From: Actinoallomurus iriomotensis
GTDB lineage: Bacteria > Actinomycetota > Actinomycetes > Streptosporangiales > Streptosporangiaceae
Direction: 5' to 3'
Length of the DNA: 64,000 nucleotides
Assembly: GCF_030269445.1 (NCBI RefSeq)
Contig: NZ_BSTJ01000002.1
Location: 868,001 to 932,000 of the forward strand
The notes beneath the pieces were generated by a model. The model had not been told where the DNA came from, did no database searches, and saw nothing but the letters and a program-made list of their open reading frames with translations. Below, one piece after another: positions 1 through 8,989 of the stretch; positions within the stretch are counted from its first letter, which is position 1; each line of letters opens with the position of its first letter. Position numbers and translations under genes: made by a program.

Positions 1-444
1 CTCCTGACGGCGGCCGTGGACCGGCTGGCCGAGCTCGACGCCGCCGACATCGCCGCGCTGCCCGCCCCGCCGGATCCCACCGAGCTCGGCGAGAACGACG
101 CCGTCGAGGCGTTGGCGAGGATGGTCGAGCGCTGGGTGACCACCGGGCGCGTCCAGATGCTCGCCCGGTACGAGCTCGCCCTGGAGGCCACGCGCCGGAG
201 CGAGCTGCGCGCCACGCTCGTCGCGGCCGGCGTCCGCTTCCGCGCCATCGCCGAGAGCCTGCTCACGGCCATGGGCGCGGCCGAGCCCGCACGGCAGGCA
301 CCGATCTTCGTCGCCTGCCTCGACGGCCTGATCTTCGATCACCTCGCGGGCGCCGGCGCACTCGAACTCAAGCCCGATGAGCTGCGCGCCGCGCTCCGCG
401 ATCTGCTGCGGGCCTTCACGGGCCCCGGGCGGTGCGCGGATTGA
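1..444 (+). CDS. TetR-family regulator, C-terminal part (5' end outside window)
   Basis: The reading frame is open from the first base and ends with TGA at 442-444, so only the last ~147 residues are present. The visible part is helical and acidic/Ala-rich, with a run around ELALEATRRSELR and a closing LRDLLRAF, which matches the ligand-binding C-terminal domain of TetR/AcrR repressors. The helix-turn-helix would lie upstream of base 1, so DNA binding cannot be checked. It lies 45 bp upstream of the FAD/Fe-S oxidase on the same strand and may regulate it, but this is inference. Confidence 0.7.
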   Translation, partial: LLTAAVDRLAELDAADIAALPAPPDPTELGENDAVEALARMVERWVTTGRVQMLARYELALEATRRSELRATLVAAGVRFRAIAESLLTAMGAAEPARQAPIFVACLDGLIFDHLAGAGALELKPDELRAALRDLLRAFTGPGRCAD

Positions 445-488
445 GCGGCCCGCCGGTCACCGCCGGCTCCCGATCTGCGACGCTGGGC

Positions 489-3278
489 ATGATGAGCACA
501 CTCGAAAACGACCTGCGCGCCGCGCTCGACGGCGAGGTCGACTTCTCCGTACGGTGCCGGGCCGAGTACTCCTACGACGCGTCCGTCTACCGGCGCGTGC
601 CGGTCGGCGTGGTGTTCCCCCGGACCGCCGACGACGTCGCCGCCGCCGTGCGCGCGGCGCGTGAGCACGACGTGTCGATCACCGCGCGCGGCGCGGGCAC
701 GAGCATCGCCGGCAACGCCATCGGCGAGGGACTCGTCGTGGACTTCTCCCGGCACATGAACCGGATCGTCGAGCTGGACCCCGAGCGGCGGATCGCTCGC
801 GTCGAGCCCGGTGTCGTGCTGGACGACCTCAACCGGGCGGCGGGCCGGCACGGCCTGCGGTTCGGCCCCGACCCGTCCTCCCGGAGCCGCTGTGTGCTCG
901 CCGGGATGATCGGCAACAACGCCTGCGGCACCCGGGCGCTCGTCTACGGCCGCACGTCCGACAACGTCGAGTCCCTCGACGTGCTCCGCTACGACGGCAC
1001 GGCGCTGACGGTCGGCGCCCACGGCAAGGAGCCCGCCGACCCGTTCATCGAGGAGCTGCGGGCGCTGCGCGACCGGCACCTGGCCACGATCCGCACGTCG
1101 CTGGGGCGCTTCCCCCGCCAGGTGTCCGGCTACGGCCTGGAGCACCTGCTGCCGGAGAACGACTTCCACGTCGCACGGGCGCTCGTGGGCAGCGAGGGCA
1201 CGTGCGCGTTCACGCTCGGCGCGACGCTCCGTCTCGTCTCCGAGCCCGACACCAAGGTCCTGGTGATCGCGGGTTTCCCCGACTTCGTGGCGGCGGGCGA
1301 GGCCGTTCCGCGGGTGCTGGAGTACGGGCCCGACGCCTGCGAGGGGCTGGACGCGCAGATCGTGGCGATGGCGCGCGGCAGCGACCGCGCCGGCCTGCCG
1401 GAGGGCACGTCCTGGCTGCTCATCGAGCTCACCGGGGACGACGCGGAGGACCGGGCGCGGGCCCTGGCGCGGGAGTTCCCCGGCGCGGCCGTCGAGACCG
1501 ACCCGCTCCGGCAGGCCGCCGTCTGGAAGATCCGTACGGACGGCGCGGGCCTGGCCACCCGGGCGCCCGACGGCTCGCAGGCGTGGCCCGGCTGGGAGGA
1601 CTCGGCGGTGCCGCCGGACCGCCTCGGCGCGTACCTCGGCGAGCTGCGGCAGCTGTTCGCCCGGTTCGGCGTGCACGGCGCGGCGTACGGGCACTTCGGC
1701 GAGGGCTGCCTGCACATCCGCATCGACTTCGACCTGGCCACCGAACGCGGCCGGAAGACGTTCCGCGAGGTCATCGAGGAGGCCACCCGGCTCGTCGCGG
1801 CGCACGGCGGGTCGCCGTCGGGCGAGCACGGTGACGGCCGGGCCCGTTCGGAGGTGCTGCCGCTGGTCTACGACGACGCCGTCCTGAAGGCGTTCCGCGA
1901 GTTCAAGGGCGTCTGGGATCCCGAGGGCCGGATGAACCCCGGCATCCTCGTCGACCCCGAACCGATCGACGACCGGCTGCGCACCGAGGGCATGCGGCCA
2001 CGCCCGCGTACGTTCCTGCCGTTCGCGGCGGACAACGGCGACTTCCGGCAGGCGCTGCACCGGTGCGTCGGCGTCGGCAAGTGCCGCAGTGACCACGGCG
2101 GCGTCATGTGCCCGAGCTACCGCGCCACCCACGACGAGAAGGACTCCACCCGTGGCCGGGCCCGCGCGCTGGAGGAGATGCTGCGCGGCGACCTGGACAC
2201 CGAGGGCTGGCGTTCGGAGTCCGTGCACGAGGCCCTGGACCTGTGCCTGGCCTGCAAGGGCTGCGCCTCCGACTGCCCGGTGAACGTGGACATGGCGACG
2301 TACAAGTCGGAGTTCCTGCACCACCACTACCGGCGGCGGCTCCGCCCGATGGCGCACTACTCGATGGGCTGGCTGCCGTTGTGGCTGCGGCTCGCCCGTG
2401 GCCCGCTCCGCGCCGCCTCCTCCCCCGGCCGCCTCGCACGGTCGCTCGCCGGGCTGGGCAAACGTCTCGGCGGCGTCGCGCCCGAGCGCGACCTGCCCGC
2501 GCCGGCGAAGCAGTCGTTCACGCGCTGGTTCCGGCGCCACCACCGGGCGCCCGGCGGCGACCGGCGCCAGGTCCTGCTCTGGCCGGACACCTTCACCAAC
2601 CACTTCACCCCCTCGGCGGCGCGGGCCGCCGTACGGGTGCTGGAGGACGCCGGGTACGAGGTGATCGTGCCGCAGGCCCAGGTCTGCTGCGGGCTGACGT
2701 GGATGAGCACCGGGCAGCTCACGATGGCGCGCCGCGTCGCGCGCCGGTCGCTGGAGGCGATCCACCCGTACGCCGCGCGCGGCATCCCGATCGTCGGCCT
2801 GGAGCCGAGCTGCACCGCCGCGCTGCGCGGCGACTGGGAGAAGCTGCTGCCCGGCGACGAGCGTCTCGCCGACCTGAAGGTCCGCACGTTCGCCGAGCTG
2901 CTGGAGGAGGCCGGCTGGTCACCGCCGCACCGGGAGCGCACCGCGATCGCGCAGATCCACTGCCACCAGCACGCCGAGCTGGGCCAGGACGCCGACCTGC
3001 GGCTGCTCGCCAAGGCCGGGGTGGAGATCACCCGGCCCGAGTCCGGCTGCTGCGGGCTGGCCGGCAACTTCGGCTTCGAGAAGGGCCACTACGACGTGTC
3101 GGTGAAGATCGCCGAACGCGGCCTCGCACCCGCGGTCCGCGACGCCGCGCCCGGCACGATCGTGCTCGCCGACGGGTTCAGCTGCCGTACGCAGATCGCG
3201 CAGCTCACCGGCCGTGAGGCCGTCCACCTCGCCGAGGTCCTGCTGCCCGAGGAAGGACCTCGAGACGATCACGAATGA
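489..3278 (+). CDS. FAD-binding and 4Fe-4S 2-hydroxyacid oxidoreductase (GlcD/GlcF-type fusion, Dld/YdiJ-like)
   Basis: About 929 residues. A GlcD-like FAD_binding_4 domain comes first, with RGAGTSIAGNAIG near residue 75 and GEHGDGRARSE near 445 in the FAD-oxidase C domain. Two iron-sulfur clusters follow: a first Cys set beginning CVGVGKC near 525 and a ferredoxin-like CLACKGCASDCP near 585. The C-terminus has two CCG motifs, CCGLTW near 733 and CCGLAGNFGFE near 853. This order is that of single-chain D-2-hydroxyacid dehydrogenases (D-lactate, glycolate or D-2-hydroxyglutarate), which pass electrons to the respiratory chain or a soluble acceptor. Start is ATG 489 or the adjacent ATG 492; upstream codons in frame lack family similarity and no strong RBS is visible. 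An aldehyde dehydrogenase follows after 73 bp. Substrate is not determined. Confidence 0.9.
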   Translation: MMSTLENDLRAALDGEVDFSVRCRAEYSYDASVYRRVPVGVVFPRTADDVAAAVRAAREHDVSITARGAGTSIAGNAIGEGLVVDFSRHMNRIVELDPERRIARVEPGVVLDDLNRAAGRHGLRFGPDPSSRSRCVLAGMIGNNACGTRALVYGRTSDNVESLDVLRYDGTALTVGAHGKEPADPFIEELRALRDRHLATIRTSLGRFPRQVSGYGLEHLLPENDFHVARALVGSEGTCAFTLGATLRLVSEPDTKVLVIAGFPDFVAAGEAVPRVLEYGPDACEGLDAQIVAMARGSDRAGLPEGTSWLLIELTGDDAEDRARALAREFPGAAVETDPLRQAAVWKIRTDGAGLATRAPDGSQAWPGWEDSAVPPDRLGAYLGELRQLFARFGVHGAAYGHFGEGCLHIRIDFDLATERGRKTFREVIEEATRLVAAHGGSPSGEHGDGRARSEVLPLVYDDAVLKAFREFKGVWDPEGRMNPGILVDPEPIDDRLRTEGMRPRPRTFLPFAADNGDFRQALHRCVGVGKCRSDHGGVMCPSYRATHDEKDSTRGRARALEEMLRGDLDTEGWRSESVHEALDLCLACKGCASDCPVNVDMATYKSEFLHHHYRRRLRPMAHYSMGWLPLWLRLARGPLRAASSPGRLARSLAGLGKRLGGVAPERDLPAPAKQSFTRWFRRHHRAPGGDRRQVLLWPDTFTNHFTPSAARAAVRVLEDAGYEVIVPQAQVCCGLTWMSTGQLTMARRVARRSLEAIHPYAARGIPIVGLEPSCTAALRGDWEKLLPGDERLADLKVRTFAELLEEAGWSPPHRERTAIAQIHCHQHAELGQDADLRLLAKAGVEITRPESGCCGLAGNFGFEKGHYDVSVKIAERGLAPAVRDAAPGTIVLADGFSCRTQIAQLTGREAVHLAEVLLPEEGPRDDHE

Positions 3279-3351
3279 GCCCACGCGGTTCGTGGGTGGC
3301 GGCCGGACGCGGCACGATGTGACGAACCTGGTCTCGGAGGAGGATTCAGCG

Positions 3352-4899
3352 ATGCAGACCGTCACGTCGGTGGTGAGCGGCCGGCCGCTCCCGGTCGCGG
3401 ACCGGACCGTGCGCTCCGTCAACCCCGCCGACCTGTCCGATGTCGTGGCCGAGGTGAGCCTGGCCCGGCCGCATGAGATCGTCGGCGCGTGCCGTACGGC
3501 GCACGAGGCGCAGGCGGCGTGGGCCGCCGTGCCCGCGCCCGTACGCGGCCGCGTCGTGTCGAGCATCGGCCGGCTGGTCGAGGCGAACAAGGACCGCCTC
3601 GCGCGGCTCGTCACCCGCGAGATCGGCAAGCCGTACGCCGAGGCGCTCGGCGAGGTGCAGGAGATCATCGACACCTGCGACTTCTTCCTCGGCGAGGGCC
3701 GCCGGCTGTACGGGCAGACGGTGCCGTCGGAGATGCCCGACAAGCAGCTGTTCACCTTCCGCGTGCCGGTCGGCACCGCCATGATCATCACGGCCGGCAA
3801 CTTCCCGGTCGCGGTGCCGTCGTGGTACCTGGTGCCGGCGCTGCTCTGCGGGAACACCGTGGTCTGGAAGCCCGCCGAGTACGCCGCCGCCTCCGCCCAC
3901 GCGCTGTACGAACTGTTCGCGCACGCGGGACTGCCCGAGGGCGTGCTCAACATCGTCCACGCCGACGGACCGGACACCTTCGCCGGGCTGTCCGACGCGC
4001 TCGTCGCCAAGGTCGTGGACAAGGTCGGGTTCACCGGCTCGTCCCGGGTCGGGTCGCGCATCGGTTCTCTCTGCGGCCTGCACCTGCAGACGCCCTGCCT
4101 CGAACTGGGCGGGAAGAACCCCATGGTCGTGACCGAGGACGCCGATCTGGACCTGGCGGTGGAGGCCGCGCTGTTCTCCGGCTTCGGCACCGCCGGGCAG
4201 CGCTGCACCTCGCTCGGCACCGTGATCGTGCACGAGTCGGTGCACCGGGAGTTCGTCCGCCGCTTCGACGCCGTCACGCGCTCGGCCCCGGTCGGCGATC
4301 CGGCTCAGGACGTGGTGTACGGCCCGCTGCTGGCCGAGCGCTTCGCCGAGTCGTACGAGAAGTACCTCGGCTGGATCGGGGACCGCGCGACGTACGGCTC
4401 GACCGGCGTCGGCCGCATCACGGCGGACAACCCGCGGGAGGGGTTCGTCGGCGATCCGTCCACCGGGCTGTACTACCACCCGGTGATCGTCGACGGCCTG
4501 GAGGTCGAGGACGAGCTGTTCCGGCACGAGACGTTCGGCCCGATCGTGGGCGTGATGCCGTACGGCACGCTGGATGAGGCCATCGAGCTGGCCGACCTGC
4601 CGGGGTACGGCCTGTCCTCGTCGATCTACACGACCGACCCGGCGAAGGTGTTCGCGTTCCGGGCCGGCATCGGCGCGGGAATGGTGAGCGTGAACAACTC
4701 CACCTCCGGCGCCGAGGCGCACCTGCCGTTCGGCGGCAACGGCCGTTCGGGCAACGGCAGCCGCCAGTCGGGCCAGTGGGTCCTCGACCAGTTCACCCGC
4801 TGGCAGTCGCTGAACTGGGACTACTCCGGCCGTCTGCAGAAGGCGCAGATGGACGTGGCCGTCATCGAGCCGGACCCGGACTTCCGCCTGGACACCTGA
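3352..4899 (+). CDS. NAD(P)-dependent aldehyde dehydrogenase
   Basis: A 515-residue member of the ALDH superfamily. LELGGKNP near residue 252 supplies the general-base Glu, GQRCTS near 284 the catalytic Cys, and the C-terminal HETFGPIVGV and LPFGGNGRSGNG motifs are intact. ATG 3352 is chosen because an AGGAGG stretch lies a suitable distance upstream (about 3338-3344); a longer reading from 3214 would overlap the previous gene out of frame. It oxidises an aldehyde to the acid in the cytoplasm. Together with the upstream flavin/Fe-S hydroxyacid oxidase it suggests a short pathway from an alcohol or aldehyde through a 2-hydroxyacid to a ketoacid, but the substrate is unknown. The gene ends only 16 bp from the convergent lacI-type gene. 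Confidence 0.92.
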   Translation: MQTVTSVVSGRPLPVADRTVRSVNPADLSDVVAEVSLARPHEIVGACRTAHEAQAAWAAVPAPVRGRVVSSIGRLVEANKDRLARLVTREIGKPYAEALGEVQEIIDTCDFFLGEGRRLYGQTVPSEMPDKQLFTFRVPVGTAMIITAGNFPVAVPSWYLVPALLCGNTVVWKPAEYAAASAHALYELFAHAGLPEGVLNIVHADGPDTFAGLSDALVAKVVDKVGFTGSSRVGSRIGSLCGLHLQTPCLELGGKNPMVVTEDADLDLAVEAALFSGFGTAGQRCTSLGTVIVHESVHREFVRRFDAVTRSAPVGDPAQDVVYGPLLAERFAESYEKYLGWIGDRATYGSTGVGRITADNPREGFVGDPSTGLYYHPVIVDGLEVEDELFRHETFGPIVGVMPYGTLDEAIELADLPGYGLSSSIYTTDPAKVFAFRAGIGAGMVSVNNSTSGAEAHLPFGGNGRSGNGSRQSGQWVLDQFTRWQSLNWDYSGRLQKAQMDVAVIEPDPDFRLDT

Positions 4900-4915
4900 C
4901 CCGCGGCGCTTCGCC

Positions 4916-5947
4916 TCAGGTTCTCGGACGGATCTCGCCGGAGCCGCGGGGCACGTAGCGGGTCGGGACCACCACGTGCCGCGACGGCAGGTGGTCGTCG
5001 CCGCCCCGTATCCGTGCCAGGAGCAGGCGGGCGGCGGTCCGGCCGACGCTCGCCGGGTCCTGGGCGACCACCGAGACGCCGGGGGTCAGCAGGTCGGCGA
5101 CCGGGAAGTCGTCGAAGCCGATCAGCGCGACCTCCTCCTGGGCGCCCAGGTCCTGCAGCGCGCGGCGGGCGCCCATCGTCAGCAGGTTCTGTGCCGCGAA
5201 CACCGCCGAGGGCGGCTCGCCGCCGGTCAGCAGCCCGGTCGTCGCCGCCCGCGCCGCCTCCTCGCTGCGCAGGCCGCGGCGCACCAGCCGCTCGTCGACC
5301 GGCTCCCCCGCCTCCGCGTGCGCGTCGGCGAAACCGGCGTACCGCTGCCGCGCCGTCCAGATCGAGTCCGAGTCGCCGAGGAAGGCGATCCGGCGGTGCC
5401 CGAGCGCCCGCAGGCGGCGTACGGCGGACCACGTGCCGTCGCGGTTGTCGACGGTGACCGTGTCGACGCGGTCGATCTCCACGAGCCGGTCGGCGCACAC
5501 GATCGGTGTTCCGTGCCCGCGAACCGTGGCGAGCTGCTCGTCCGTGCCGCCCGTGGGAAGCACGATCAGGCCGTCCACCCGCCGCAGGGTGAAGGCGTCG
5601 ATGAGCTCGCGTTCGCGGTCGGGGTGCTCGTCGCTGCTGCCCGCCAGGACGAGGATGCCCTCCTCCCGCGCGGCGTCCTCGACCGCGCGGTGCAGCACCG
5701 AGGAGAACGGGTTCGCGACGTCCTCCAGCACCAGCGCGATGGTGGCGGTGCGCCGGTCGGCCCGCCGCAGGCTGCTGGCGGTGAGGTCGTGACGGTAACC
5801 GAGGGCGCGGGCGGTCTCGGTGACGCGCCGGACCAGTTCGGGGGCCACGCCCGGCTTGCCGTTGATCACCCGGGACACGGTCGCCAGGCCCACACCGGCC
5901 TGCCGTGCGACGTCGCGCATCGTCGCCGCCCGTTCACCGTCCTGCAT
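4916..5947 (-). CDS. LacI-family transcriptional regulator
   Basis: 343 residues. The N-terminal helix-turn-helix reads MRDVARQAGVGLATVSRVIN (residues 10-29), a textbook LacI recognition helix, followed by the hinge and a periplasmic-binding-protein-like sensor domain from about residue 70. Start is ATG 5947; the internal ATG at residue 10 is a possible alternative. It is transcribed away from the sugar ABC operon starting at 6116, and the 168-bp gap holds a perfect palindrome of the LacI-family type (6023-6053). The likely role is repression of the adjacent importer and sugar kinase, relieved by the imported sugar or its phosphate. Ligand is inferred only from context. Confidence 0.93.
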   Translation of the reverse strand: MQDGERAATMRDVARQAGVGLATVSRVINGKPGVAPELVRRVTETARALGYRHDLTASSLRRADRRTATIALVLEDVANPFSSVLHRAVEDAAREEGILVLAGSSDEHPDRERELIDAFTLRRVDGLIVLPTGGTDEQLATVRGHGTPIVCADRLVEIDRVDTVTVDNRDGTWSAVRRLRALGHRRIAFLGDSDSIWTARQRYAGFADAHAEAGEPVDERLVRRGLRSEEAARAATTGLLTGGEPPSAVFAAQNLLTMGARRALQDLGAQEEVALIGFDDFPVADLLTPGVSVVAQDPASVGRTAARLLLARIRGGDDHLPSRHVVVPTRYVPRGSGEIRPRT

Positions 5948-6022
5948 GCCGCCCCTCCCCCGCCTAGGGCCCTAAGCCGGTCAATTCTCCCTCTGGACAG
6001 TTCCCAAAAGCCGATCTACCTT

Positions 6023-6053
6023 CTGGGAAACGTTTCCAGGAAACGTTTCCCAG
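6023..6053. promoter_or_regulatory. LacI-family operator: perfect 31-bp palindrome
   Basis: Positions 6023-6053 form a perfect palindrome centred on A6038. It is built from two GGAAACGTTTCC sites (6026-6037 and 6039-6050) one base apart, flanked by CTG/CAG. AAACGTTT-type cores are classic LacI-family operators. It lies 62 bp upstream of the binding-protein start and 76 bp upstream of the divergent regulator start, so one site can control both promoters. Confidence 0.85.
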
Positions 6054-6115
6054 GTGCCGCCCACTGTCAAGAACACGCGCCGCACGGCCAGCGCGGTGCG
6101 CTGGGAGGAGTCGGT

Positions 6116-7123
6116 ATGAAACGCAGATTCCCCGCTCCAGGCCCCCTCTCCCGGTCTCTCGCCGCGCTCGTGGCCCTGACGCTCGCCGCGGCCGGATGCG
6201 GCAGCGGAGCGAAGGGCTCCGGCAAGGACATCACCATCGGCCTGATCACCAAGACCGACACCAACCCGTTCTTCGTGAAGATGAAGGAGGGCGCCGAGAA
6301 GGAGGCCAAGGCCAAGGGCGTCAAGCTGATGACCGCGGCCGGCAGGTTCGACGGCGACAACGCCAGCCAGGTCACCGCGATGGAGAACATGACCGCCGCC
6401 GGGGTCAAGGGCATCCTGATCGTGCCGAGCGACACGAAGGCGATCGTGCCGAGCCTCGCCAAGGCGCGCGCCAAGGGCATCGACGTCATCGCCCTGGACA
6501 CGCCGCCGGACCCGCAGAGCGCCGCCGATTCGCTCTTCGCCACGAACAACCTCACCGCCGGCACGCTGATCGGCCGGTACGCCAAGAGCGTCGAGGGCGC
6601 CAAGCCGGTCAGGATCGCGATGCTCGACCTGAACCCGGGCATCACCGTCGGCGTGCTCCGGCACAACGGCTTCCTGCAGGGGTACGGCGTCAAGGACGGC
6701 GATCCGAGCATCGTCTGCACGCAGTACACCGCCGGCGACCAGGCCAAGGGCCAGACCGCCATGGAGAACTGCCTGCAGAAGGACCCCGGCATCAACCTCG
6801 TCTACACCATCAACGAACCGGCGGCGCTCGGGGCGTACACCGCGCTGAAGGCGGCCGGCCGGACCGGCTCCACGATGATCGTCTCGATCGACGGCGGGTG
6901 CACGGGGGTCAAGGCGGTGCAGGCCGGGCAGATCGCGGCGACCGCGCAGCAGTACCCGCTGAAGATGGCCGCGCAGGGCGTGGACTCCATCGTCGCCTGG
7001 GCGCGCGGAGGCAAGAAGGCGAGCGGCTACACCGACACCGGCGTCAACCTGATCACCGCGAAGCCGCAGGCGGGCCTGGCGTCCAAGGACGTCGCCTTCG
7101 GCCTGGCGAACTGCTGGGGCTGA
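6116..7123 (+). CDS. Sugar ABC transporter substrate-binding lipoprotein (ribose/fructose type)
   Basis: 335 residues. The N-terminus is a lipoprotein signal with a basic start, a hydrophobic stretch and a lipobox ending at Cys28 (LAAAGC). The mature part is a Peripla_BP_4 (RbsB/FrcB-like) fold: TNPFFVKMKEGAEKEAK, NLTAGTLIGRYA and VSIDGGCTGVKAV are typical of binding proteins for ribose, fructose or related sugars. ATG 6116 follows a GGGAGGAG ribosome binding site. Permease and ATPase genes follow directly, and a PfkB kinase lies further downstream. The gene arrangement resembles the frcBCAK fructose systems of rhizobia, so fructose is the leading guess, without proof. Confidence 0.9.
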   Translation: MKRRFPAPGPLSRSLAALVALTLAAAGCGSGAKGSGKDITIGLITKTDTNPFFVKMKEGAEKEAKAKGVKLMTAAGRFDGDNASQVTAMENMTAAGVKGILIVPSDTKAIVPSLAKARAKGIDVIALDTPPDPQSAADSLFATNNLTAGTLIGRYAKSVEGAKPVRIAMLDLNPGITVGVLRHNGFLQGYGVKDGDPSIVCTQYTAGDQAKGQTAMENCLQKDPGINLVYTINEPAALGAYTALKAAGRTGSTMIVSIDGGCTGVKAVQAGQIAATAQQYPLKMAAQGVDSIVAWARGGKKASGYTDTGVNLITAKPQAGLASKDVAFGLANCWG

Positions 7124-7128
7124 CGCCG

Positions 7129-8157
7129 ATGCCGGAGACCACCAGCACCGAGCCGAGCGGTCCCGCCGTCGCGGACCGGGCCGGGCGGAGCCGTGACGCC
7201 GCCGCGGCGGTCGCCCGGTTCGCCGCGGTGCCGACCGTCGGCCCCCTCGCGGCACTCCTCCTCGCCTGCCTGTTCTTCTCGCTGAGCACCGACCGGTTCC
7301 TCACCGGCGGCAACCTCTCCCTCGTCGTGCAGCAGGTGATGGAGGTGGGCACGCTCGCCGTCGGTCAGACCGTCGTGATCCTGACCGCCGGCATCGACCT
7401 GTCCAACGGCGCCGTCATGGCGTTCGGCACGATCGTGATGACCCGCCTCGCGGTCGGCGGCGACGTGCCGGCGCCCCTCGCGATCGTCATCGGCGTCGTG
7501 GTCTGCGCGGCGTTCGGCGCGGTCAACGGAGGCCTGGTGACGATGGCGCGGCTGCCCTCCTTCATCGTCACGCTCGGCACCCTGAACATCGCCTTCGCCC
7601 TCACCCACATCTACTCCCACGAACAGACCGTGACGGGGCTGCCGAAGGCGCTGACCGCGCTCGGTGAGACGTTCCCGCTCGGCGACACCGACGTGACGTA
7701 CGGGTCGGTGGTCATGCTCGTCCTGTTCGCCGTCGCCTGGTACGTGCTCCGGTTCACCGCCGCGGGCCGCCACGTGTACGCCGTCGGCGACAACCCGGAG
7801 GCGGCGCGGCTCACCGGCGTCTCCACCCGCCGGCTGCTGATCACCGTCTACACGGTCGCGGGCGCGGTGTACGGCCTGGCCGGGCTGCTCCTGGTCGGCC
7901 GTACGACGGTCGGCGACCCGCAGGCCGGCCAGACCGACAACCTCGACAGCATCACCGCGGTCGTGCTGGGCGGGGTGAGCCTGTTCGGCGGGCGCGGCAG
8001 CATCGTCGGCGTGCTGTTCGGCGCGCTCATCGTGGGCGTGATCCGCAACGGCCTGCAGCTGATGGGCGTCGCGTCGGTGTACCAGGTGTTGATCACCGGG
8101 ATCCTGGTCATCCTCGCCGTCGGCGTCGACCGGCTCGCACGGAGGAGGCGTCAGTGA
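7129..8157 (+). CDS. Sugar ABC transporter permease (BPD_transp_2 family)
   Basis: 342 residues with a Pro/Ala-rich N-terminal tail (~35 residues) and then about eight to ten hydrophobic segments. The cytoplasmic coupling loop NPEAARLTGVSTRRL and the GGVSLFGGRGSI segment are hallmarks of RbsC/FrcC/XylH-type permeases. The start ATG lies 5 bp after the binding-protein stop, and the stop overlaps the start of the ATPase in a GTGA junction, so the three genes are translationally coupled. A homodimer would form the membrane pore for sugar uptake. Confidence 0.92.
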   Translation: MPETTSTEPSGPAVADRAGRSRDAAAAVARFAAVPTVGPLAALLLACLFFSLSTDRFLTGGNLSLVVQQVMEVGTLAVGQTVVILTAGIDLSNGAVMAFGTIVMTRLAVGGDVPAPLAIVIGVVVCAAFGAVNGGLVTMARLPSFIVTLGTLNIAFALTHIYSHEQTVTGLPKALTALGETFPLGDTDVTYGSVVMLVLFAVAWYVLRFTAAGRHVYAVGDNPEAARLTGVSTRRLLITVYTVAGAVYGLAGLLLVGRTTVGDPQAGQTDNLDSITAVVLGGVSLFGGRGSIVGVLFGALIVGVIRNGLQLMGVASVYQVLITGILVILAVGVDRLARRRRQ

Positions 8158-8924
8158 GCCCCATTCTGGAGGCCCACGGGCTGGTCAAGCGGTACGGGCA
8201 CGTGACGGCACTGGACGGCGCGGACTTCGAGCTGCTGCCGGGCGAGATCCTCGCCGTCATCGGCGACAACGGCGCGGGCAAGTCCACCCTGATCAAGGCG
8301 CTCTCCGGCGCGCTCGTCCCGGACGAGGGACGGATCCTGCTCGACGGGCGCCCGGTGCACTTCCACAGCCCGGCCGACGCGCGGCGCGCGGGCATCGAGA
8401 CCGTCTACCAGGATCTCGCGGTCGCGCCGGCGCTGGACATCGCCGCGAACCTGTTCCTCGGACGCGAGGTACGGCGCAAGGGCGTGCTCGGGAAGGTCTT
8501 CCGCCTGCTGGACACCCGGCGGATGCAGTCCGAGGCCGACGCGCACATGCGGGACCTGAAAATCGGGATCGGCTCGATGAGCCAGGCGGTGGAGACACTG
8601 TCCGGCGGCCAGCGGCAGGGCGTCGCGGTCGCCCGCAGCGCGGCGTTCGCCCGCCACGTCGTCATCATGGACGAGCCGACCGCCGCGCTCGGCGTCAAGG
8701 AGTCCGGCATGGTGGTCGACCTGATCCGTGAGGTACGAGAACGCGGGCTACCGGTCATACTGATCAGTCACGACATCCCGACCGTGTTCGACGTCGCCGA
8801 CCGCATCCACATCCAGCGCCTGGGCCGGCGCGTGGCCGTCGTGGGACCCGGGGACGTCGACATGGCCGAAGCCGTGGCGATCATGACGGGAGCCGCGCCC
8901 GGCAACACCACGCGCCGCGACTGA
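8154..8924 (+). CDS. Sugar ABC transporter ATP-binding protein (single-domain)
   Basis: 256 residues beginning at GTG 8154, overlapping the permease stop by 4 bp. Walker A GDNGAGKST (about residues 37-45), signature LSGGQRQG (about 149) and Walker B VVIMDEPTAAL (about 167) are all present, with the switch His in LISHDI. At this length it holds one nucleotide-binding domain, unlike the ~500-residue double-domain RbsA/XylG proteins, and so resembles FrcA-type ATPases that act as homodimers. It powers uptake by the preceding permease. The next coding sequence is a damaged copy of the sugar-kinase 5' end. Confidence 0.93.
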   Translation: MSPILEAHGLVKRYGHVTALDGADFELLPGEILAVIGDNGAGKSTLIKALSGALVPDEGRILLDGRPVHFHSPADARRAGIETVYQDLAVAPALDIAANLFLGREVRRKGVLGKVFRLLDTRRMQSEADAHMRDLKIGIGSMSQAVETLSGGQRQGVAVARSAAFARHVVIMDEPTAALGVKESGMVVDLIREVRERGLPVILISHDIPTVFDVADRIHIQRLGRRVAVVGPGDVDMAEAVAIMTGAAPGNTTRRD

Positions 8925-8989
8925 GCGACCGCACGTCGCCCGTCGGGCAGGGGTCGGCGATGGTCGCCGCGAGCAGAAGGAGGGGTTCG

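Noticed and set aside
339-2765. Long minus-strand open frame (~800 codons) opposite the FAD/Fe-S oxidase
   Set aside because: Arg/Ala/Gly/Pro-rich translation without domains, an expected shadow of high-GC coding DNA on the other strand.
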